64,000 bases of DNA, taken from assembly GCA_020137815.1 (NCBI GenBank), contig CM035360.1, positions 5,498,250 to 5,562,249 of the forward strand. Reading direction: 5' to 3'. The notes under the pieces were generated by a model that was not told the origin of the DNA, did not search any database, and was given only the letters and a program-made list of their open reading frames with translations. Made by a program: the position numbers and the translations under genes. How positions within the stretch are numbered: position 1 is the first letter of the stretch; every line of letters begins with the position of its first letter. Source of the DNA: Hormiphora californensis (lineage: Eukaryota; Ctenophora; Tentaculata; Cydippida; Pleurobrachiidae). Of this stretch, positions 37,201 to 49,327 are shown in pieces.

Positions 37201-39104
37201 AGGTAAGTTCACAATTCTGAGATCGCCCTACAGTAATCGATTATTTTCAGTTTGTCGATAAACTTCCAGCAACTTACTGTATTTTTATTATACTTTCCCA
37301 ACTCTGTATCCCGTTTTAACTTTTACCCCATCGCTCTCTGCCAGGTATGGAGGTAAGGATACCGACACTGTTTGTAGATGTAAACGAGCAGCTGCGTCAG
37401 AACCCTAAACATCGCATAGTTATCGGGGAGAGGAGTAATTTGAGTGGCCAGGATGATGGACAGATGATTAAACTCTCCACGGTACATACAGACAAACAAA
37501 CACGACATCATGTAACGGTACACACAGACAAACACAGTGACAAACATATACACGATATCATTTAACATTGCATTTGTTATAGAGAGGATACACAATTGCT
37601 GCAGCCTTTAGATGATGCACTATATTTATTTGATATTTGGTAAAAATGGTCGTTTTGGGAAAGTTATAAAACATTATTTTAGTGGTTCGGCTGCATAATA
37701 TTCAGGATTTTTACTGTTTTTCTCTCTACCGTCTCGGCTCTCTCACTCTCTTTCTCGCCTCTCATTCCATCTCTCTATCACTCTTTTCCTCCTCCTTCTC
37801 TCTCCTCGCTACATATATTCATTTCAATCCCCAACTCTATCCCACCTAACCATCACACTAAGTGATGTACACGTTCTACATACACTCTCCAACATCTTAG
37901 TTCCTTCTCTTACTCGACTCTTTAAATCCTCTCGCGGAATGTTAGGTACTTAAGATTTCGAATGCTTGAAGAGTACGTTGTTAAAATAATCAGATATATC
38001 ACAGATGAGAGAAATCTGTACAATAATTACATTCATGCTAGAATTCGTACGTTCATATCGTACTCAACTCACGGCTCATGAATTATGATGTGATGGATCT
38101 CAGTCGGCTGTCCCCCACGGCCAACCCTTCCCAACACTTGTCCCGCCGACTACCCGCATCCTTCCCAACCCTTGTCCCCACCCTTGTCAGTAACACCTGG
38201 ACAGCTCCTTCCCAACCCTTGTCCCCATCCTTGTTAGTAACACCTGGACAGCTCCTTCCCCTCCCTTGTCCCCACCCTTGTTAGTAACACCTGAACAGCT
38301 CCTTCCCAACCCTTGTCCCCACCTTTGTTAGTAACACCTGGACAGCTCCTTCCCTTGTCCCCACCTTTGTTAGTAACACCTGGACAGCTCCTTCCCCTCC
38401 CTTGTCCCCACCTTTGTTAGTAACACCTGGACAGCTCCTTCCTCCGCAGGTTAAACACGATCAACACCGGGTCTGTGCCATTGCAGCCTGGGACAGTAGC
38501 ACTCACGAATCGGAGAGTCCTCAATTGTCTGACCGAGCCTGAACAGAGAGGTAAGTTAACTTTACTTACTTTACTTACTTTACTTATTCTATTCAAAACC
38601 CTTTTCTAAAAAACAGAGAAAGGATCCTGGGACGAATGACGATCCCTCTCCATTTACCGTAAACTGTAACGGGAGAGGGATCATTTCTCTGTTTTCCGAC
38701 AAGAAAGGAAAGACGAAATGATATGTTTGTGTTTGTTTTCACTGCATTTGCCCATCTCACACTCCTTCTCTCTCAATCTATTTCCGCCTGATGCCTGCCG
38801 GCTATTTTAGTCCGGAATTTGACAGATCTCATAATTTCACCAACAGGCACAGATCTGTAATATCCGATTTGGATGATTTCCAAATTATTTAGACCAAATT
38901 ATATATGTCCTGAGATCTGCCTAAGTATAACAAATCTACCCCCGCCCTTCAGGTGTACCTTATACTGAATGTTAGTGTCGATGTATCACTACCGTACGGT
39001 ATGGAGATGGAACTGGTCCTTCGAAAACGGGTATGTAGAGAGAGAGGAAGGGAGAAACGGGGAGAGATATTGGACACACAGCTTCAGTAATGAACATTTT
39101 CCGA

Positions 39105-39141
<37 letters not shown>

Positions 39142-40167
39142 GTATAGACAGCAAAACTCATAAGAAAAACATCTGAAAAACAGTTCTGTAGTGTATCAAA
39201 AATACCCCTTTGCTGCAAATGCCATGCACACTTTCCTTTACACACAAACTTTTCTGCAACAAAATAACCTCAACAGAGCATTATAAGAGTATCAATAAGC
39301 AGTGTTTATGTCTAATAAAAACCCTCTTTTTACAACTATTCATGCAAGTAATAAGCAGTGTTTATGTCTAATAAAAACCCTCTTTTTACAACTATTGATG
39401 CAAGTAATAAATTTTCCAGGTGTGTGTACGGGTTTACAAGAAGAAGAGTTTGCGGGACAGCATGAGAGGATTTATGCAGGACATCCCTAAAAGGTACTAA
39501 ATACTGTCAGACCAATGCTCTTGTCCGCTCCCCTCTTTGAAAGAACTGAGAATTATAGGGCCAGGACAATGCTCTGACAGTTATTACTGTGGTTATACTG
39601 AATATATGTACTATCTTTGGCAGAATCCTTGCTGACAGATTTCTATCCTTAGAATAATTACTTTCTCTTCTCTCTGACAATAATACTTTCTCTTCTCTCT
39701 CTCTGATATTCCTGGCATATTTCCAATTGTCATTCTTCCCTCAAATATATCTCATTTCCTCTGTCCAGATGTGGAGTAATGTATGAAGTCGTGACAGGGA
39801 TACCACTTTTCTCACACTACAACATAGATTCACTCGGCAAAAGGTGAGACACGCTTCCAACAAACCAGCCTGTGTATGTTTTATTAATCTGCCTAAATTC
39901 CTGAGTGGTCCTGAATAGGTTCCCCTAATTCCAATCTAAGTCTCCAGTATGTACAGGTTTTAATTTGAGCACTCTAAATACATCTCTCATTAGAATGAGA
40001 CAGATCTATAATGCTTGCTTCATCTGCTTTGTATTACATCCTTCACACACAGGTCCTCTACACCAATCAAGGATACTCAAATAAACGAAGAAGGATGGGG
40101 AGGAAGAGAAATCCAGTTTCCAGAATTCCACCGAGAACACAATAAAATCATCGAATGGACTGAGTGA
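22797..40167 (+). CDS. EF-hand, coiled-coil and KIF13-type kinesin tail protein without a motor domain
   Basis: 22 coding exons: 22797-22948, 23042-23285, 23412-23559, 23911-24022, 31640-31771, 31962-32139, 32313-32395, 33004-33163, 33444-33596, 33773-33881, 34017-34096, 34465-34755, 36221-36304, 36464-36677, 36866-36953, 37117-37202, 37345-37481, 38450-38550, 38953-39030, 39420-39493, 39769-39843, 40053-40167. Every junction is GT-AG with matching phase; the product is about 964 residues. Order: EF-hand (LDSDGDGQITRSD, about residues 10-25), long coiled coil (about 90-430, with a CENC motif), then a region matching the post-FHA tail of KIF13-group kinesins (FVGIANVF-like GTAKLFLHCLRHDIG, VTVTQQFLNYVNDGLLAIEV, VYQLRQGLSRRILVRV, AIAAWDSSTHES, MELVLRKR). 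No ATPase or FHA domain is present. Exon 38450-38550 is one base short, shifting the frame; an extra C in its CC run restores it. AATAAA lies at 40952. Confidence 0.85.
24861..30287 (-). CDS. Helitron Rep-helicase, three exons, intact
   Basis: Exons in transcript order are 28544-30287, 28274-28431 and 24861-28046. Junctions are GT-AG, phases agree, and the product is 1,695 residues with no stop. The N-terminus has a basic segment of about 14-residue repeats (for example NSNQRDYRDQNRES), then a Cys-rich part (CTWGCGALLYEQEL) and the usual Helitron N-terminal domain ending YPLLFPHGEQGW. The Rep nuclease has the two-histidine motif (GLPHTHLALWL) and the tyrosine motif (YLFKYLHKGYD). The PIF1-type helicase has Walker A (GGCGKT), Walker B (IFIDEAS), GDFRQTLPIVPR and SQGQEFDTVGIYL-VAFSRAK. 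The enzyme moves the element by rolling-circle replication. It lies antisense in intron 4 of the EF-hand/kinesin-tail gene. The second intron contains a (GA)n tract. Confidence 0.94.
28138..28222. repeat. (GA)n microsatellite in a Helitron intron
   Basis: About 85 bases of GA between the second and third Helitron exons. Confidence 0.95.
34756..36220. other. Intron of the EF-hand/kinesin-tail gene
   Basis: A 1.5-kb intron with CT-rich and GA-rich stretches (about 34975-35050, 35130-35200, 35755-35900). No nested gene is recognised. Confidence 0.6.
38110..38447 (+). repeat. Minisatellite of about 47-bp units touching a splice acceptor
   Basis: About six units share GTTAGTAACACCTGGACAGC followed by a pyrimidine-rich CTTCCC-CCTTGTCCCCACC segment; some units lack internal pieces. 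The last unit runs directly into the CCTCCGCAG acceptor of exon 38450-38550, so the array supplies that acceptor's polypyrimidine tract. Confidence 0.88.
39300..39410 (+). repeat. 55-57-bp tandem duplication upstream of an exon
   Basis: Two near-identical copies of a segment containing CAGTGTTTATGTCTAATAAA and CAACTATT-ATGCAAGTAATAA lie head to tail. The second ends about 10 bases before the acceptor of exon 39420-39493. Confidence 0.9.
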
Positions 40168-41000
40168 TAATGACGATTCAATAGATCCTATAGTTACAGG
40201 ATAGGGGGACTTGATTTTACGTAGAAAATAGGGGTGTTAGAAAATATGAAAGTTAAAAAAAGATAAATCGTGTATCAGACATATGTTTTGTTTTTACCTT
40301 GTATGTATTTGTTCTTAGAAAGTGTGTGAGTGTGTTTCAAAAACAACAACGGGCTAAAATATCTTTTTAGATGATATTGATAGAGATCAACTGTGATATT
40401 ATGTATGTGCGTGATATATGCGAGTGTTTTTTGTATCATATATAACTTTTTAATCTACTGATAATGATGATGATAAGATCTGTGCTGAAAGAAATATCGT
40501 GTTTATGCCTTCTCCCCCTCACTTGGCACAAAACAATGAACTCGCATTGAGCATTCTCTAGGGCGATGAGAGTTCGGTGGTTATGTGTCGGAACTCAAGT
40601 TGTATATGGGGAGTTTGACCAAAGACGTACGGCGCGACGAGGTTTTTGTGATATGACACGTTAGCGCAACACTCGCAGCGCGCACGGATTTGGCACGCGC
40701 AAAAATCAATCCGCGCGAGTGTCGATTTTATCGCGCGGGTTGTTATTTGCGCGTGTTATTTGTTGCGCATTGTGAAGGACTGACAATTGTGTGGTTTGTA
40801 CACAGTTGACAAATTCAGCGCGCGATGAACCTGGATATTTGTTGTTTTGATGTTCTAATTTTGGAACTTGGAATCTTCAACTACACGGAGATACAGGGCG
40901 GACAAAGCCAATTAAAACAGTTGAAACGACATTGAAATATGCACTTTAGTCAATAAAAACATCCCAAAATAGTGTCTCTATCTCTCTCTCTTGGCTGGTG
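40168..41000. other. 3' flank of the kinesin-tail gene, with a GCGC-rich patch
   Basis: Probably the 3' untranslated region, up to the AATAAA at 40952. A patch of about 150 bases at 40627-40775 is very rich in GCGC/CGCG (for example CAGCGCGCACGG, CCGCGCGAG, TCGCGCGGG), unlike the AT-rich surroundings. Similar patches occur near 11690 and 61550-61620. Confidence 0.5.
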
Positions 41001-41215
41001 ACTGTCTCTCTGTATTATCATCGGATCGTGTCAGGTGTTTTCCCATTTCACTGCCACACATTCACCAGCTATAGTCACAATGTGATGCCTGCAGGAGAGA
41101 ATGGGAGTTAGGAAAACATATTTCCAAGGTGAAGAAAGGCTAGAATGTGCAGTTGGGAAAACTTTGAAAGCCAATAGGCCAACAGATGGAGGGAGAGAGA
41201 GAAAGGGAGAGACAT

Positions 41216-41225
41216 ACTGAGAGAA

Positions 41226-41318
<93 letters not shown>
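41216..41318. repeat. (GA)n microsatellite
   Basis: About 100 bases of GA with a few GAAA interruptions. Confidence 0.95.
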
Positions 41319-41324
<6 letters not shown>

Positions 41325-42058
41325 GTAATTACCTTCGAACAGTGGAGTGTGTGTAGGAGTGTCCAAGAATAGAACACACAGACCCGGATATCTTTCAGCC
41401 TCTCTCAATAACTTCCAACACTCTGAAGGAAGGAAGAAGTGGTTAAAACAGGTCTCTGTGGGTATTAGGTCTCCCCCTCTTTCTTTCTTTCCTTGTTGGC
41501 CTAAATCTCTCTCTATTGGTATAAAACTATCTCTGTTCATCCAGCCACCCTCTCTGTTTCTCAGCAGTACATGCTTGCGTGGCTGCTGATAGGCGATAGC
41601 AAGCAACGGTATTAGCTATAAACTACCTCTCTACTCAGCTATCCATCCTACCTCTACTATTTCCTAATTGTTACCGCATCTATCTCTCTCTCTTTCTCTC
41701 TCTACTATCTGTTATCATCTTTCTCTCTTTCACAAGCAAGCTATCTCACTTCTGTGTGTGTGTTGGCCAGTCAAGTGTTTGTTTATCAGAGTGGCCCCCA
41801 GCTAACTGCCACACTCACACTCATGATCTCACACACTGTTCTCTCAACCCTACAGCTCACAATACACTGCCATCTCCTCTCATCTAATTATCCTATGTCT
41901 CTCACTTCCTCTCTCTCCTAATTATCCTATGTCTCTCACTTCCTCTCTCTCCTATTTTATCTCATTTCTCTTACTTCCCCATTTCTATCTGCCCTCTAGC
42001 AAGTTCAAACATGTCTCTCACTCCCCCTCTCTCTCCTATTTTATCTCATGTTTCTCTC

Positions 42059-42063
<5 letters not shown>

Positions 42064-42150
<87 letters not shown>

Positions 42151-42291
42151 ATTTTATCTCATGTTTCTCTCTTCCCCATCTTGATAATCTTATTACCTTT
42201 CACAGAGAGAGAGAGCTGGATTCTGGAAAGTGTCTCAAGTTACAGCACACCAAGATGTCACAGGTCACTGTCAGCAGTGTGTGTAGTAGAG

Positions 42292-42353
<62 letters not shown>

Positions 42354-42361
42354 GAGAGAGA
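42064..42361. repeat. Facing (CT)n and (GA)n microsatellites
   Basis: A CT run (about 42064-42147) is followed about 150 bases later by a GA run (about 42297-42361). On one strand the two tracts are complementary and could pair. Confidence 0.93.
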
Positions 42362-44096
42362 GTTGAGAGAGATCTTGAGTACCGGCCTCAATTCACTGTT
42401 TTTATCTCCCTGCTTGAAAAGGGTTAAACACACGCCACACGGACTGACACACAGGAAGGACAGGCAAAGATTCTAGAAAAAACTGACAGAGAGACTCCAG
42501 GGAGTGATAATGAGAGAGATGTACAGACGAACACAGAGAGACAGGTGTTGTGCTAATAGAAGAATAGAATTAGCACACGTTGCATTACACTCACACTGAC
42601 GGGACAGAATATCTGTCAGATTCACAAACATGGAACAGGTGGTGTCACATTGTGACGTCACACAGGTGTTGGACAAAAAAGAAGGAAGAGAGATACAAGA
42701 AACATAGAGACAGGGGAGGAATATAGACGTCACATTATGATGGTTTTAGAACACGAGGGATATATTAGATCATTAGGAGTGGTTGGTATGGTTACGAATC
42801 ATTAGAACGGCGGGATGAGGTCATGCATGATAATTGTCACAAGAGTAGGAGGCAGTTAAAAAAGCAAAAATAAAGAGCATGTAAAAACTAGTAAAAAGTA
42901 CTAAAACGCTACTTTGAATTCTTGATTTAATTCTTTTACATTCCAAGTGAAAAACACAAGGTTTGTAAAAAAATGTCCCACCACATTCCCACAGGCACGG
43001 TAGTCCTGCACACCAAGAATCCAGAGTAGGTTTGAAAAGGTGTGAAGAAAATAAAGCTCCTTCGTATGTCGAGAGGTTCCTGTGTCCCAGTATGGGACCG
43101 GACCCTTCACTCGAAACTCGGGGGCGAAAGTTATAAAATGTGGGGGTGTGAAGAGTACTCAAGCTTCGTCGCGGCGACGGTGCAGTTGGGTAGACGAGGA
43201 GGATGGCTACTTTTTGGCGAATCGACGGCGTATCGACGGAGGTGGTTTGTCCATTGCATATATCGTGTTCATAGTGCAGTGCCTTAAACAAATTGGGGGT
43301 AAACACTGACAAACAGGGGATTTGTGCGGAGGCCATGGAGAGATAGAGCCAGAGAGGAGAGATGGGGAGGAGGAGAAGTGTCCTACTTGGGTGGTAAAGT
43401 TGGTGAAGGTTGTAGAAGATCGCTGCGATGTGCGATGAAGGAAGGAGGGACACACACACGAACAGTCGGGTAGTTGTAGTAGGGGAGGAGGAGGAGGGGT
43501 CTGGCTGTATTCAGTCTCTTTTATCATTTCTTTCTCACTTCTTCTTCTTCTTCTTCGGGGGCGAGAGAGAAAAAGAGAGAGAAAGATGAGGAAACCCGGC
43601 ATTATATCTCATCATCACCAACAAACCAACACGCATCTTTCTCAGTTGCCGCGACGAACGGAGGGGAGGTGTGATGATGTTGAGAAATATCTGGGCTCCA
43701 GAACACAGAGGGAGATAGTGGTAGAGATATAGAGGTATAATTGGAACACAGTAACAAGGCAGGGTGGGGTGCGATGGCAGCCGGGGGACCCTCTGGTGAC
43801 ATGCTGCAGGCTGCCGCTACTCGTCACGATCCCCCTCATGCATGCACCACCACGGGGGAGGGATGAAGGAAGAGAGAGCATGTACAGAGAGAGTCTTATC
43901 ATCATCATTATCACACACACAAACATAGTTATCATCAATTTAGTTCACAGTTCAACTTATACTACTACTTTACTCCTAATCTACAATTAAACCACTTTTA
44001 TCAATTTGACGTTGCGAGTTCCCAGATATTTATAAAATCAAACAGTAACAGTGTGCGTGCGTTTCATCCCTAGGCTGGAAAATAGAAGGGGGGTTT

Positions 44097-45691
44097 GCCG
44101 AGAGCGCTCAGCTTGAGAAACTATGATAAAGTCGAGAACACTCGACGAAACAGCAATCCTTTTCCCGATATTTGATAACCGAAAAGTGGCCACAATTATA
44201 ACGATAGCATTTGATTTACACCAAGATCTTTAAACCTTCCCTCTCATCCTCCTGCTACAATCCCTCCCTGTCCCTTCTCTACACTACCTTCACACATAAA
44301 GAGGCCTTCTACAATTAAATATGAAGCCATTGAAATCAAGCACAGATAGTTCGACATAAAGGGCACGATGAACGCAGCTAGGGCTTAAATCACAATTTGG
44401 CCAGCTCAGAAGTCTCTCTTTCGCACGCTCACTTCACGGAATAGCATCTTGCTGCCGTACTACTCATATCGACCGGACTATATAGGGAATATATTTATAT
44501 TATACCTGGTCTAAATGTCTACTAAGTTCTAATGGTGTCGAGAGGATACTCAACTAAAGGGTTTTGCCCCGGGTTTTGTGAAGTACCAAGACAAGCTTGG
44601 TTGCCGAGGGCACTCAGCTAGATACTTTATAAATTGTCGAGAGTGCTCGACTACGACACTTCCGGAATATTAGAGGTGACCCCTTTTCTTGTTGAGGACA
44701 CTCAACTAAACAGCTTCACAGACTGGTGAATCGCCCTTTTCAGCCCTTCTCAGGGTACCCCGGGCTGCACCTTTGAAGTACAGGTAGAACTACAGAATAG
44801 GTTGTCAGAACAGGATTTCATTAGGTCAGTAGGTTGGAGTAAACGGAGAGGGGTTCAGAAGGGTTTTCAGAAGGTTTATTTCAGAAATATCATCCCAGTG
44901 AAGGGTTACAGGAATTGGTCAGTACATCAAGCAGAAATTGCCGAGAACACTCAGCCATCGGGGAGTTGAGATTGCTCAACTTTGTAGAATATTGAGAACA
45001 CTCAACTCAGTTCCCATGGAGGTAATTCCTCCGGTGTATTGGGAACAAATTTGTATGGATTGTTGAGAATACTCAACTGTTTAACTTGGTTGAGAACACT
45101 CAACTACCTCAGGCTTTCTGAGGGGTTTTAGCCCTTTTCTCGCGATCCCCTGAGTAGGGATCGGGAGTGCGTTGCTAGGATACTGAGAACACTCAGATAA
45201 CTTATACCAGAACAGATACTATCTACCTTGGGGCCCAGTAGCAGTCTCATCGACATTGCCAGCTGGGTTATTGAGAATTCTCAACAATTTGATCTTGTAC
45301 TGGATATTTGTCGAGAACACTCAACGCCATAGAACTGGCCAGAAACCTTTTTCCCGATTCTTTCGGCATTTGCCCTGAAAGAAGCTGGACTGTTGAGAGC
45401 ACTCAACGAAGGATCAATAGAAATTTGGTCGAGAACACTCGCCTCGAGAACACTGCCACTGGCAGTGTTGCTCTGATTTTTCTTCGGTTGAGAATGCTCA
45501 ACTATGGAACTTTTACGGAGTAATTCTCCAAATCTCCAAATCTCTCAGTGAGGAACACTCACCCTAGCACAAGCCGCTGGCTAAACACTAGAAACCTTTA
45601 AATCGAGAACACTCGACTAAATTCCTTAGCATTCTGTTCCAAGCTTGGAACGAATCTGGTTGAGAATACTCAACTATTTTTGGTCCTTTTG
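44097..45691 (+). repeat. Hairpin array, left cluster (20 hairpins)
   Basis: 16-nt palindromes of 6-bp stem and 4-nt loop start at 44097, 44131, 44537 (18 nt), 44603, 44636, 44691, 44940, 44965, 44991, 45062, 45089, 45182, 45270, 45310, 45392, 45428, 45487, 45548, 45602 and 45659. The type form is GTTGAGAACACTCAAC. CCTTTTC or a close variant follows at 44158, 44682, 44735, 45133, 45346 and 45685. Clear A-B-CCTTTTC modules start at 44097, 44603, 45062 and 45602. Sequence between copies is unrelated by eye. Function unknown. They could be RNA structures, DNA cruciforms or protein-binding palindromes; the paired base changes argue for pairing. Confidence 0.9.
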
Positions 45692-46523
45692 GGATATAGC
45701 GCCAGTGCTGTGCATGTTGCGCTGTAGGGTGCTGCGTGTCCTCCAATGGTGGACAAGAAGAGAGATAGAGATAAAAGAAAGCGGAGATCGACGCCGTCGC
45801 AGCACGGGCCGATGAAATACCGCGATCAATTGCAGGCTGTTACCGTTGGGCGCTTGTCGCTGACAAGTTTTGAATTTGAAAGACCAGCCAATTCAAGTTT
45901 ACCAACTTCCAGAGCCATACGTTCCGTTTGTAGGTCAATGGTGTAACTCTCTTCGATGTAGTGCGTGGACTCGGTGGCCAACAACACACTGAATGTAAAC
46001 ACCTAGCCTGTTTGTAAATCCCCGCTGGGATTACTAACATGTGACACATATATTGTAAGGTAGCCCGCCTGTGGCAGGCTGTGTCAAAATTGTTCATGGT
46101 TGTAAGGCTGTCAGGGTTTGAATTTGTTTTAGTCCGTTTTGCAATGTCCATTTCGAAGCCATAAGACCCAGGGAAAGATGAAGACGACCAAGGACCGATC
46201 CAATATTCCACTTGCAATGTGCTACCGTAGTTGGCGAGAGGGGTAACCCGCCGGTTTCACATGATTGGCACGCGTTTCCAAGGCCACGTAATGGCACATC
46301 GCCAGCAAAGAATGACCGCATTTCATGCATGGCCGGGAACAGCAAGATGTTCAACGCAGCAGGTAAGACGGGATAAATTATTCTTCAGCGTAACACGTTG
46401 GGCCCAAAGCGACAATCGGGGTTCGCTCGAAATACACAAATCGGAAACACGGAAGTCCGTTATAAGCGGCGCAAAATCGTTGGGCTGTAGTTCCTATGAA
46501 TGACATGCCAGGCAGCAGTTGAT
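45692..46523. other. Spacer between hairpin clusters
   Basis: About 0.8 kb without hairpins and somewhat more GC-balanced than its surroundings. Short open frames exist on both strands but none has a recognised domain. Confidence 0.4.
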
Positions 46524-46594
46524 GTCGAGAACACTCGACTTTGTTTGGGGGAATAGATGTTTGTTGAGAGCACTCAACTAATAGGGTCCTTTTG
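46524..46594 (+). repeat. Hairpin module A-B-CCTTTTG
   Basis: GTCGAGAACACTCGAC at 46524 and GTTGAGAGCACTCAAC at 46563, followed by CCTTTTG at 46588, ten bases after the second hairpin. Confidence 0.92.
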
Positions 46595-47289
46595 TTTGGT
46601 ATCAGGGGTTTGTATCTTCGAGCATTCTGCCGATGCTAGCCTTTCTGGGTACCCCGATAAATCTGCGAGAGTAGTGCTGACACGTCTTCGAATTCAGTGT
46701 ACTATCATGGTGAACGGTTACACATCCATTAGGGCTGACATGTACACACGTGCCGAGAGAGAGAGATAGAGAGGAGCTGATAATCCTAAAGGGGTGAAGA
46801 TCAGCGTTGTGAGGGTATGTGTGAGAGAGAGAGTAATGCAAAGTGTGAGATGTCATACCACGATATACCGTATACCAAAGAGGATGTGTTTCTGCTCCAA
46901 ATTGTGCTTGTCCTCCATTTATGGGCTCGGGGGCCTAGTGTGCAACGGGAATTTCCTGACGGTTATACCTCACTCTCTGTGGACCAACAGGACATTACAT
47001 CAAACAATCGCTCTCTCATCACTTCTACCAGCAGGAATTGCTGAAACCCTGAAACAGCAACAGGGCTGACATCTCTCTCACAACTATTTAGTTAGTAACG
47101 GGAGTTTGCAGATACCAATACAATTATTCCACGGACACCACTTGTAATACTATAACTGTGTGTAGTCAGAGATCTGAACATCACCATAAACCACGGACGG
47201 AGAGAGATCCATAAACACAGGACGGGGGGACATCACTATCTCTCTTGCTCTCACCATAACACCAGGGGGGACGGGACGACGTCTGTGCT
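46595..47289. other. Spacer between hairpin modules
   Basis: No hairpin and no supported gene. Short frames at 46794-47069 are not recognised. Confidence 0.4.
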
Positions 47290-47988
47290 GCCGAGAGTTC
47301 TCAGCTAATAGTAAAATAGAAGGGGTTGTCGGGAGCGCCCGACTGACTTGTGACCTTTTCAACGGAACCCTTGAGTAACACCGCGTGCAAACATACACAT
47401 GGGGGCAGTCAACTAACGATCTCTCTCCCCACCACTGGACTACGACCTGGGACGAGGGACAACAGGTATGTACATCTCTCTCCCGATATATTATCTCCCC
47501 GTGCGATCCACAGATCCTACATGAAGATGTTCACCTCTCTGGGCAGTGAAGGGGGTGTTGAGAGCGCTCAACTGGTTTGTGGGTTAGAAGATATATGAAG
47601 GTGTTGAGAACGCTCAACTAATATCCAACCTTTGCTAGTCGGTCTCTAACTTTAACCCCTCTTATCTCGTGCGATGTTGGTGCGATGCTTCCTCTTACAT
47701 GGCGTTATCTTATCTCCCTAGCTCCCTCCTTCTCCAGATACTCCCCAAGTTTTGTGATGTTGAGAACTCTCAACTAATAAATTTGGTTTTAAAGTTTTGT
47801 CGAGAACACTCAACTGTCGTGGACCCTTTTCTTTTTTTTTCTTTCTCTCTTCCTTCTCCCCTCTTAGTAGCTAGATACATCTCTCTGTCAACCCGTCGCG
47901 TTATTATCTTCTGTCGAGAACGCTCGACTTAATTTTATAGATTTATAGAGGGCGTTGAGAACACTCAACTTGGATTGGGGGCCTTTTC
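47290..47988 (+). repeat. Four consecutive hairpin modules
   Basis: Modules: 47290 + 47328 + CCTTTTC 47354; 47557 + 47603 + CCTTTGC 47629; 47759 + 47799 + CCTTTTC 47825; 47913 + 47954 + CCTTTTC 47982. Hairpin starts within a module are 38-46 bases apart, and the gap from hairpin B to the T-run motif is 10-13 bases every time. 47328 is GTCGGGAGCGCCCGAC, where the fifth pair is G-C instead of A-T. Confidence 0.93.
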
Positions 47989-49320
47989 TTTCCCAGCACA
48001 TATCAGCTCTCGGATAATCCCGGCTAGTCTCGCTCATATATATTCCCTGGTGACTGAGTAGTGTGTGCAGTATTTATGCTTCAGATATATCAGCGCCCCG
48101 CCCGGCTGTAAGTGGCGCAACTCTCTCCCAAGCGACAGATCTCTCATCATCAATCCAATACCCCTGCTGTGCACACAAAAGGTAGAAAGCAAGCCACACA
48201 ATAAGATTGTTTTGTGAATCGATATAACATTGGATGAAGTTTGCGGCCGGCAGACGCACTTACCAAAAAAGTTAGGTTTATACGTCGAGCTTGCACGTGT
48301 CATATCGCACCGCAATTATCACATTTTCTAAACACCGAACCTGATGGATCCCTAGCTCCTCTCTCCCATCCCATGATGTTGATATCCCCTGCTGGTGAAA
48401 CTGATCCTATGACCCCTCTCTACGGTAACAAATCTCCTTATAACCACCGTGTGTGTATCAGATGTCCGAGTTGTGCGAAAGAAATTGGTGAAAATTCTGA
48501 AATTTGAGTTGGTATTGAGCAGCGAAGAAAAATTTGTTGCCAAATCAACGTTGATAAGGAGTGCGATTCGGTCGGAGTGGTTGGTCCCACCTTCATACCT
48601 TAGTGCAATGAGTACAAGTCCCCTGTTTGATGGTTTAGTTTGAGCTCAGTGAAGAGAGATAAGAGAGCGAAGAAAATGTCGAAAACAGATCTGCTGGCAG
48701 CGTGGAAATGGTGCTCAGCGACACATGCACATGAAGCTGCGAACTCCGCACTGTAAGAAAAGATGAAATGCTGAACTCTTGCTCTGAAAATGGTTGGGGA
48801 ATTTTAGGTTTAGGCGTCAAATCACAGCTGTCGTTTTTGACATCAATGATCAATTGCATATCAAGGTGCATCAAATCTGACATTTAGTTACCATTTAGTG
48901 TGTCTAATTAGAGATGATGATGGCGCACTCTTAATCGACTTTGAATTTCACTCCTTCAACTCTTGATCTTGTACGCGATGAAAACTATCTATCCACTACT
49001 CCTGACGACTGATACCCTGACATCCCTGATACCCGATTCATCGAACAATTTTCGAATCTGACTTCCGTTCAAATGCAAAGGTGATGGAATTTTCAACCAA
49101 ATTTGACCTGAAAACATAACCATGCCATAGCCATAAATTCGATCTTGAAAAGGAGTAGTCGATAGAAATCGGAAATCGTTGCATACCTGAACCATCTGAC
49201 CTCCAGTCACTGTTCTCCCTTCAACTTCACACACGTCTAATACACGTCCTGATCCTATCGCTGTTCAGATTCTTTGTACTTGCTAGCACTATCGTCTTCA
49301 TAAGAAAAGGAAGGGCAGTG
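47989..49320. other. Interval without supported gene
   Basis: No hairpins. A strong-looking minus-strand donor (TTTTTTG/GTAAGTG near 48254) follows a short frame, but I could not find a partner exon. Otherwise nothing recognised. Confidence 0.4.
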
Positions 49321-49327
49321 GCGTTTC

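Larger units (their letters stand above)
41000..44090. other. Microsatellite-rich interval without supported gene
   Basis: Holds (GA)n at 41216-41318, (CT)n at 42064-42147 and (GA)n at 42297-42361, with other CT-rich stretches at 41680-42060. Several open frames are repeat-driven. A minus-strand segment at 41335-41427 has splice-like borders and an ordinary-looking translation, but I could not build a gene from it. Confidence 0.5.

Noticed and set aside
41335-41427. Possible minus-strand exon (translation includes YPGLCVLFLDTPTHTPLFEG)
   Set aside because: It has a TTCAG acceptor and a GTAATT donor, but joining to the next acceptor at about 41095 gives a stop after three residues. No upstream partner or homology is recognised.
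48254-48315. Minus-strand donor after a short frame
   Set aside because: Good GTAAGTG donor, but no start context, partner exon or homology.
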